From: Chlorobiota bacterium
Lineage (GTDB): Bacteria > Bacteroidota > Bacteroidia > Bacteroidales > B39-G9
Length of the DNA stretch: 32,822 nt
NCBI GenBank assembly: GCA_013152655.1
Contig: JAADFW010000041.1
Span: 1 to 32,822 of the forward strand
Reading direction: 5' to 3'
A program made the position numbers and the translations under genes. Positions 27,173 to 32,822 of the stretch are shown in pieces (positions within the stretch are counted from its first letter, which is position 1; every line of letters starts with the position of its first letter). A model generated the notes under the pieces. It had not been told where the DNA came from and searched no databases. It saw only the letters and a program-made list of their open reading frames with translations.

Positions 27173-30127
27173 TTACCAATAAATTGCATCATAAAAAGCT
27201 TGTTGAATATTTGTCCTAACATTCATTTCAACCAATTTTGCATTATTCTGGTTAGGATAAACCCTGTTTGACAGGAATATATATACTATTTTTGTAACCG
27301 GATCAGCCCATGCAATAGTACCGGTAAATCCGGTGTGTCCAAAGCTTCTATCCGAAACACACTGACACGTCGGCCCTTCTTTACTGTAATCCATTTCAGG
27401 CTTGTCAAACCCTAAGGCACGCCTGTTGTTCGGGTTATTTGCAGAAGTTGTGGTAAATAATTTAACCGTTTCAGCATTAATAAATTGTTTCCCTCCATAT
27501 CTGCCGTAATTCATTAACATTTGCATAATAATTGCCAAATCATTGGCATCGGAAAATAATCCGGCATGGCCTCCAACTCCACCGAGCATTGCAGCACCCT
27601 GATCGTGTACATATCCTTGTAATAACTGTTTTCTGAAAACAGTATCCCATTCAGTTGGTACAATGTTTCCCTTCTTGTTTCTTTTTAAAGGAAGAAAACC
27701 CATTGTTTTCAACCCAAGTGGCTTATAAAACACAGAATCAACAAAAAGATTAAGTTTTGTATGCTCCTCATTCTGAATCATTTTTTTAAACATGAAAAAC
27801 CCTAAATCGCTATACTTATAATCATTTGTATCGCGCAATGGTGAGGCAAAAATTGAATCAAACAAACTCTCCGAATAATCTTTTGTAATATAAAGACTAT
27901 CAGCTACTTGTATCGAATAGTCATCCGATTTTATTCTTGAATATATAGCTGAATCAGGAAGAGAATTAACAATAGTTGACCGGTAAAATGGCATCCATGC
28001 TTTCAGCGATGCCTGATGGCGAAGAATATCATCTAATTTCATTTTTTTTTTATTAGTTGTATCTAAAGCACAAATATGTTCTGATAATAAATCGTTCGGC
28101 AAAAGCTTTTGTTCATCGTACATTTTCATTAATAATAAAGTAGTGGCTGCAACTTTTGTAATAGATGCCAAGTCGTATATATTGTTATTTCTGACTTTGT
28201 TTATTGAATCGTAAGTATAATAGCCAAAGGATTTTTCATAAAACACCTTCCCGTCTTTTGCACAAAGAATCTGACATCCCGGAGTTGCTTTATTGGTTAT
28301 GGCATTTTCGGCAAGTGAATCAACTTTTATTAATAGATTTGGCTCAATACACAAATCTTCAGGTATGGTATATTTTAAACGAATAGTTGAATCGATAACA
28401 ATTCCACTGTTAATATTAAATTTATTTAATGAAACCGGTAATTTGCCCAGTGCTTTTATTCCGCCAAAAATAAGCTGAGCAGATAATGCCTGCGAAAGCC
28501 TGCTATCTTCATAAGAAAGAATGACAGAACTCAGGTTACTGGTTTTAAAACTATTTAATGAATAAGGATTAGCAAAAACATCAAGAATTACATTTTTATG
28601 AATAGCTAATTTTGTAACAAATTCAACTTCAGTTTTTGTAATACCATATTTACCTGAAGGTGATTGGCTTGTATTATGAATACTGACAATTATCAAATTA
28701 AAATTTTTCAGCTTTTTATGAAGAGAATCAATCTCTTTTTTTGTAGCATGTTTATTTAAAGCTAATTTCTTAACGTATGTATATTTATTCAGGTATGTTT
28801 GAAAAGTTTTTATTTTCCCATTACCTATGGCAACACTGGCAATTTTAAGAGTATCAAGTTGTTGTAAAGGAATAATTCTATTCTTGTTATTTAATAAAGT
28901 GATGGCAGATTCAACTAATTCAATATTCGTTTTTTTTGCATCAGAACTATTTAAATCGCTGTTCAATCCTTTTAATTTAACCGGTTGGTATTGATTTAAG
29001 CCAAACCATCTTTTAGCCATAAGAATTTTTTTACAACTTGTTTCAATTTTGCTAAGAGGAATTTCCCCTTTTTCAATTGCTGTTTTTATATTTTTAATTG
29101 CATTACCCACATTATCGGGAAAAACTAAAACATTGTTGCCGGCTTTTATTGCCAGAATATTTATTTCATCCGGAGTATAATAATTTCTTACTCCTCTCAT
29201 ATTTAAAGCATCAGTAAAAACTAATCCTTTAAATGCCATTTGCTTTTTTAACAAATCTGTTACAATTACTTTTGATAAAGTTGATGCTCTATCAATGGTA
29301 GAATCAAAAGCAGGCACAAATAAATGAGCAACCATAATACCACCAAGCCCATTATTAATTAATTGTTGAAAAGGATATAATTCATTATCAAATAAATGTT
29401 GTCTTGTATGATTAATAGTAGGCAATGTTTTATGTGAATCAAATTTAGTATCACCATGTCCGGGAAAATGCTTACCTACAGCCAATATATTATTGTCTTG
29501 CAATCCTTGCATATAAGCAATTCCCTTTTGCGAAACATTATTTCTGTTTTCACCGAACGACCTAAAATTTATTACCGGATTATCAGGATTATTATTTATA
29601 TCAATATCAGGTGCAAAATTAATATGAACACCTAACCTCCTCATTTGTTTAGCAATATGTTCGCTCATGTTGTAAATAAGCTCATTATCCTGAATTGCGC
29701 CAAGCATAAGCTGTTTTGGATATTTTACTGTGCTATCCAAGCGCATAGCTAATCCCCATTCTGCATCAATGGCTATCATTAAAGGAGTTTTTGAAACAGT
29801 TTGATAATAGTTTGTTAAAACAGCCTGTTTGTATGGGTTGCCTTCAAAAAAAATTAATCCGCCAATTTTATCTTCTTTTATTAATTTAGTTATATATTTT
29901 ATATGACTTGAATCTTTATTGGAATAAGTAGCTACCATAAATAACTGTCCAATTTTTTCATCCAGTGTTAAAGAATTAAAAACTGAATCTACCCAGGTAT
30001 CATGTTGCCCAATAAAAGGTGGTGATTTAAAAGTATCTTCTTTTTTTTGTTTGTTAAAAGAACTTAATGTTAAAACAAACAATAAAAAAAGGCTAATTAA
30101 AAAGGTTTGTGTCTTATGTATATTCAT
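27173..30127 (-). CDS. Fusion of glycoside hydrolase family 3 (NagZ-like) and serine beta-lactamase/penicillin-binding-like domain
   Basis: GQLFMVATYSN, MIAIDAEWGLAMRLD, AVGKHFPGHGDTKFDSHKTLP (GH3/NagZ); YDLASITKVAATTLLL (SxxK), KYSDLGFFMF, GHTGFTGTIAWADP (class C beta-lactamase-like). Confidence 0.92.
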   Translation of the reverse strand: MNIHKTQTFLISLFLLFVLTLSSFNKQKKEDTFKSPPFIGQHDTWVDSVFNSLTLDEKIGQLFMVATYSNKDSSHIKYITKLIKEDKIGGLIFFEGNPYKQAVLTNYYQTVSKTPLMIAIDAEWGLAMRLDSTVKYPKQLMLGAIQDNELIYNMSEHIAKQMRRLGVHINFAPDIDINNNPDNPVINFRSFGENRNNVSQKGIAYMQGLQDNNILAVGKHFPGHGDTKFDSHKTLPTINHTRQHLFDNELYPFQQLINNGLGGIMVAHLFVPAFDSTIDRASTLSKVIVTDLLKKQMAFKGLVFTDALNMRGVRNYYTPDEINILAIKAGNNVLVFPDNVGNAIKNIKTAIEKGEIPLSKIETSCKKILMAKRWFGLNQYQPVKLKGLNSDLNSSDAKKTNIELVESAITLLNNKNRIIPLQQLDTLKIASVAIGNGKIKTFQTYLNKYTYVKKLALNKHATKKEIDSLHKKLKNFNLIIVSIHNTSQSPSGKYGITKTEVEFVTKLAIHKNVILDVFANPYSLNSFKTSNLSSVILSYEDSRLSQALSAQLIFGGIKALGKLPVSLNKFNINSGIVIDSTIRLKYTIPEDLCIEPNLLIKVDSLAENAITNKATPGCQILCAKDGKVFYEKSFGYYTYDSINKVRNNNIYDLASITKVAATTLLLMKMYDEQKLLPNDLLSEHICALDTTNKKKMKLDDILRHQASLKAWMPFYRSTIVNSLPDSAIYSRIKSDDYSIQVADSLYITKDYSESLFDSIFASPLRDTNDYKYSDLGFFMFKKMIQNEEHTKLNLFVDSVFYKPLGLKTMGFLPLKRNKKGNIVPTEWDTVFRKQLLQGYVHDQGAAMLGGVGGHAGLFSDANDLAIIMQMLMNYGRYGGKQFINAETVKLFTTTSANNPNNRRALGFDKPEMDYSKEGPTCQCVSDRSFGHTGFTGTIAWADPVTKIVYIFLSNRVYPNQNNAKLVEMNVRTNIQQAFYDAIYW

Positions 30128-30150
30128 ATTTAACTTTTTCAGTGTGTAGG

Positions 30151-30158
30151 CAAAAGTA
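30151..30158 (-). promoter_or_regulatory. Putative -7 element TACTTTTG for the GH3/beta-lactamase gene
   Basis: TAnnTTTG on - strand, ~24 nt upstream of the start codon. Confidence 0.45.
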
Positions 30159-30277
30159 CATTCTTAGATTTAATGTTAAAATAAATTGGTAAAAATTATC
30201 CTTTTCAATGTTACAATAGTATATTGCATACATTATTATTGAGTCCACCTCTAAGGGGTTAATTCCTTCTTTACTTG

Positions 30278-30285
30278 TATATTTG
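30278..30285 (+). promoter_or_regulatory. Putative -7 element TATATTTG immediately upstream of the glycosyltransferase start
   Basis: TAnnTTTG ends 5 nt before ATG 30291. Confidence 0.45.
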
Positions 30286-30290
30286 TAGCA

Positions 30291-31409
30291 ATGCAAAAAA
30301 GAAAAAAAACAGTAATCATTTCAGTAATTAACGACTTGGTTACCGACCAACGTGTACATAAAGTATCTCAAACCTTATATAATATAGGATACAATATACT
30401 TTTAGTTGGAAGAAGATTACCTGACAGTTTAGATTTAACAAAAAGAGATTACAATACAAAAAGGTTCAAATTAATTTTCTTAAAAGGCCCTTTGTTTTAT
30501 GCTGAAATAAATATTCGTTTATTTTTTTTCTTACTATTTAAAAAGTTTGATATTGCACTTGCCAATGATTTGGACACATTGCCTGCAAACTATTTTGCTG
30601 CATTTATTAAAAGAAAGAAACTGGTATATGACTGTCATGAAATTTTTACTGAAGTACCTGAATTAATACATAGGAGTTTTACAAAAAAAATATGGGAATT
30701 AATTGAAAAATGTTTACTTCCAAAAGTAAAATATGCTTATACGGTTAATAAATCGGTTGCTAATTATTATGCCATCAAATATGGTGTAAGCATGAACATT
30801 GTTAGAAATGTTCCAATAAAACATAGCATAACAAAGAAAGATACGAAAAGGTTTAATGAAAAAAAGAAAATTATTGTTTATCAGGGAGCTCTTAATATCG
30901 GAAGAGGATTGGAAATAATGATTGAAAGTATGCAATATATTAAAAATGTAGATTTTAACATAATTGGTGATGGAGACATTAAACAAGAATTAATTAAGCT
31001 GGTAAAACAACTTAAGCTTGAAGATAAAGTTAAATTTTTAGGAAAAATCCCTTTTAAAGAACTTCATTATTATACAGAAAAAGCTGATTTAGGGGTTTCT
31101 TTAGAAGAAGATTTAGGATTAAATTACAGATACTCCTTACCCAATAAGATTTTTGATTATATTCATGCCGGTATTCCTGTGCTAGTTTCTGATTTACCTG
31201 AAATGTCGGAATTAATTATTAAATATCGTGTTGGTGAAATTTTAAAAAACAGAACACCTGAAGAACTTGCAAATAAAATTGAATTTATTTTTAAGGATAT
31301 TAAAAGATATACGTTGTGGATGCTTAATACTATAAAAGCTAAAGAAGAACTCTGTTGGGAACAAGAAGAAAAAAATATTGTTTCACTATTTAATTCCATT
31401 AATTTGTAA
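30291..31409 (+). CDS. Glycosyltransferase, GT4-like
   Basis: SVINDLVTDQRVHKVSQTL, VYDCHEIFTEVPEL, VYQGALNIGRGLEIMIESM, FLGKIPFKELHYYTEKADLGVSLEEDLGLNYRYSLPNKIFDYIHAGIPVLVSDLPEM. Confidence 0.88.
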   Translation: MQKRKKTVIISVINDLVTDQRVHKVSQTLYNIGYNILLVGRRLPDSLDLTKRDYNTKRFKLIFLKGPLFYAEINIRLFFFLLFKKFDIALANDLDTLPANYFAAFIKRKKLVYDCHEIFTEVPELIHRSFTKKIWELIEKCLLPKVKYAYTVNKSVANYYAIKYGVSMNIVRNVPIKHSITKKDTKRFNEKKKIIVYQGALNIGRGLEIMIESMQYIKNVDFNIIGDGDIKQELIKLVKQLKLEDKVKFLGKIPFKELHYYTEKADLGVSLEEDLGLNYRYSLPNKIFDYIHAGIPVLVSDLPEMSELIIKYRVGEILKNRTPEELANKIEFIFKDIKRYTLWMLNTIKAKEELCWEQEEKNIVSLFNSINL

Positions 31410-31411
31410 AA

Positions 31412-32728
31412 ATGATTCTTATTTATTCTGAAAATATTTCAACACGCTTAGAATATATTGTTGCCTTTATTTTTAATACAGTGTTAAATGTTAAGTATAA
31501 AATTACTAATGATATTTCTGTAGTAAAATCTTACAATAGCCTAATAATAAATTATTCAAACCAAAGCATATCAAATTGTATTAATATTAACCCTCATTCT
31601 CTTCTTTTTGAAAATAAAATAAGAAATATTGATATAGATATCTCCGAATGGCAAGGTATTAAAGTTTTTTTTCAAACTAATAATAATGCAGAGATTCCTT
31701 TTGATATTTTTGCTGCAAGTTTTTATTTAATAACCCGGTATGAAGAATATAAAACCAATAAAAAAGACAAATTTGAGCGGTTTATTGCAGAAGAATCAGT
31801 AGCATTTAAATATGGATTTTTAGACATTCCTATTGTTGACATATGGCTGCTAAAACTCAAAGAAATTATTATAAAAAAGTACCCGCAATTTAATTTCCCA
31901 AACAAGCAGTTTACATTTATTCCAACTATTGACGTTGATAATGCATGGGCATATAAACATAAGAGTTTTTACCGAACCGGTGGTGGAATTGCCCGTTCAA
32001 TATTCAAATTTAAATGGTTAGACCTTATGCGAAGATTCTCCGTTTTGGTACTCAAAAAAAAAGATCCGTACGATACTTATGATTATATAAATTCGTTGCA
32101 TAAAAAATATAATTTCAAACCAATTTACTTTTTTTTATTGAGGAATAATGGAAAGTACGACACTAGCCATAATGTAAAGAATAAGAGATTTAAACGCTTA
32201 ATTAAAAATATAAGTAAAAAACATATAATTGGGATTCATCCTTCTTACACATCAAATAGTACTGCGGCACTTGTTAAAGAAGAAACCGCTATTCTATCAG
32301 CAATTACCGGAGAAAAAATAACACGTAGCCGTAGTCATTTTTTGCGCATAAAAATCCCTCACACATACAGAGTTTTGATAAAAATAGGTATTGAAGAAGA
32401 TTTCTCAATGGGTTATAGTTCACAAAACGGTTTCAGGGCAGGAACTTGTAATCCATTTTTATTCTATAATTTAAAACAAGAAAGAATTACTAATTTGAAG
32501 ATTATTCCATTTCAAGTTATGGATGCAACATTTAAATATTACAAAAAATTTAAACCTCAAAAAGCATTAGAAAATATTAAATACTATATTGAACAAGTTA
32601 AAAATGTTGATGGAACATTTGTGAGTATTTGGCATAATGAATCTTTTTCAAATATAGGAAAATGGAAGAATTGGAGACAAGTTTATTCTACAATGTTAGA
32701 GGAATGTGATTTATTTATGAACAGTTAA
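31412..32728 (+). CDS. Polysaccharide-deacetylase-like protein with Bacteroidota-type N-terminal domain (DUF7033-like)
   Basis: FIPTIDVDNAWAYKHKSFYRTGGG (TxDVD motif), FFLLRNNGKYDTSHN, IIGIHPSYTSN, RSRSHFLRIKIPHTYRVLIKIGIEEDFSMGYSSQNGFRAGTCNPFLFY. ATG lies 2 nt after the GT stop (operon). Confidence 0.75.
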   Translation: MILIYSENISTRLEYIVAFIFNTVLNVKYKITNDISVVKSYNSLIINYSNQSISNCININPHSLLFENKIRNIDIDISEWQGIKVFFQTNNNAEIPFDIFAASFYLITRYEEYKTNKKDKFERFIAEESVAFKYGFLDIPIVDIWLLKLKEIIIKKYPQFNFPNKQFTFIPTIDVDNAWAYKHKSFYRTGGGIARSIFKFKWLDLMRRFSVLVLKKKDPYDTYDYINSLHKKYNFKPIYFFLLRNNGKYDTSHNVKNKRFKRLIKNISKKHIIGIHPSYTSNSTAALVKEETAILSAITGEKITRSRSHFLRIKIPHTYRVLIKIGIEEDFSMGYSSQNGFRAGTCNPFLFYNLKQERITNLKIIPFQVMDATFKYYKKFKPQKALENIKYYIEQVKNVDGTFVSIWHNESFSNIGKWKNWRQVYSTMLEECDLFMNS

Positions 32729-32822
32729 ACAGTCAGATAGTGAAGATTATTCATTTAACACATGACAAAATAAATAAGTATAAATGGGATAGCTGTATTC
32801 GCAAGTCATTTAACGGAATTGT

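Noticed and set aside
1-32822. CRISPR arrays, tRNA and rRNA genes, transposases or integrases
   Set aside because: No regularly spaced repeats, no tRNA cloverleaf or rRNA-like sequence, and no recombinase ORF were recognised on reading; a tool search would be needed to exclude divergent tRNAs or ncRNAs.
32729-32822. Tail of the window after the deacetylase-like gene
   Set aside because: Too short and without a supported ORF or structure.

Overview
AT-rich window (about one third GC by eye) from a Bacteroidota-type chromosome, judged from T9SS C-terminal sorting domains, TAnnTTTG -7 promoter elements and the overall gene families. About 21 protein genes are supported: rsmE, hypA, hypB and a hydrogenase maturation protease, uvrC, a surface lipoprotein, a tandem DUF4389-like membrane protein, a two-gene type II R-M module, a large TPR-like exported protein, a fused citDE plus citF, two T9SS-sorted secreted proteins, a b-type-cytochrome/spermidine-synthase-like membrane fusion next to a Tat-signal AmrS-like radical SAM protein, an Rrf2 regulator, pdxB, an M13 peptidase, a zeta-toxin-like kinase with an unlisted 54-codon partner ORF, a GH3/beta-lactamase fusion, a GT4-like glycosyltransferase and a polysaccharide-deacetylase-like protein. 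No tRNA, rRNA or CRISPR array was seen. Most notable: (1) the R-M module (N4-cytosine-type MTase with a probable catalytically dead SNase-like C-terminal domain, plus a putative MjaI-like REase) is bracketed by a perfect 30-bp direct repeat and by 13-bp inverted repeats lying on a terminator hairpin; (2) the paired exported radical SAM and heme/spermidine-synthase-like fusion; (3) a zeta-like kinase with a tiny downstream candidate antitoxin between palindromic junction-like sequences. All family calls are from reading the translated proteins; no database search was run.
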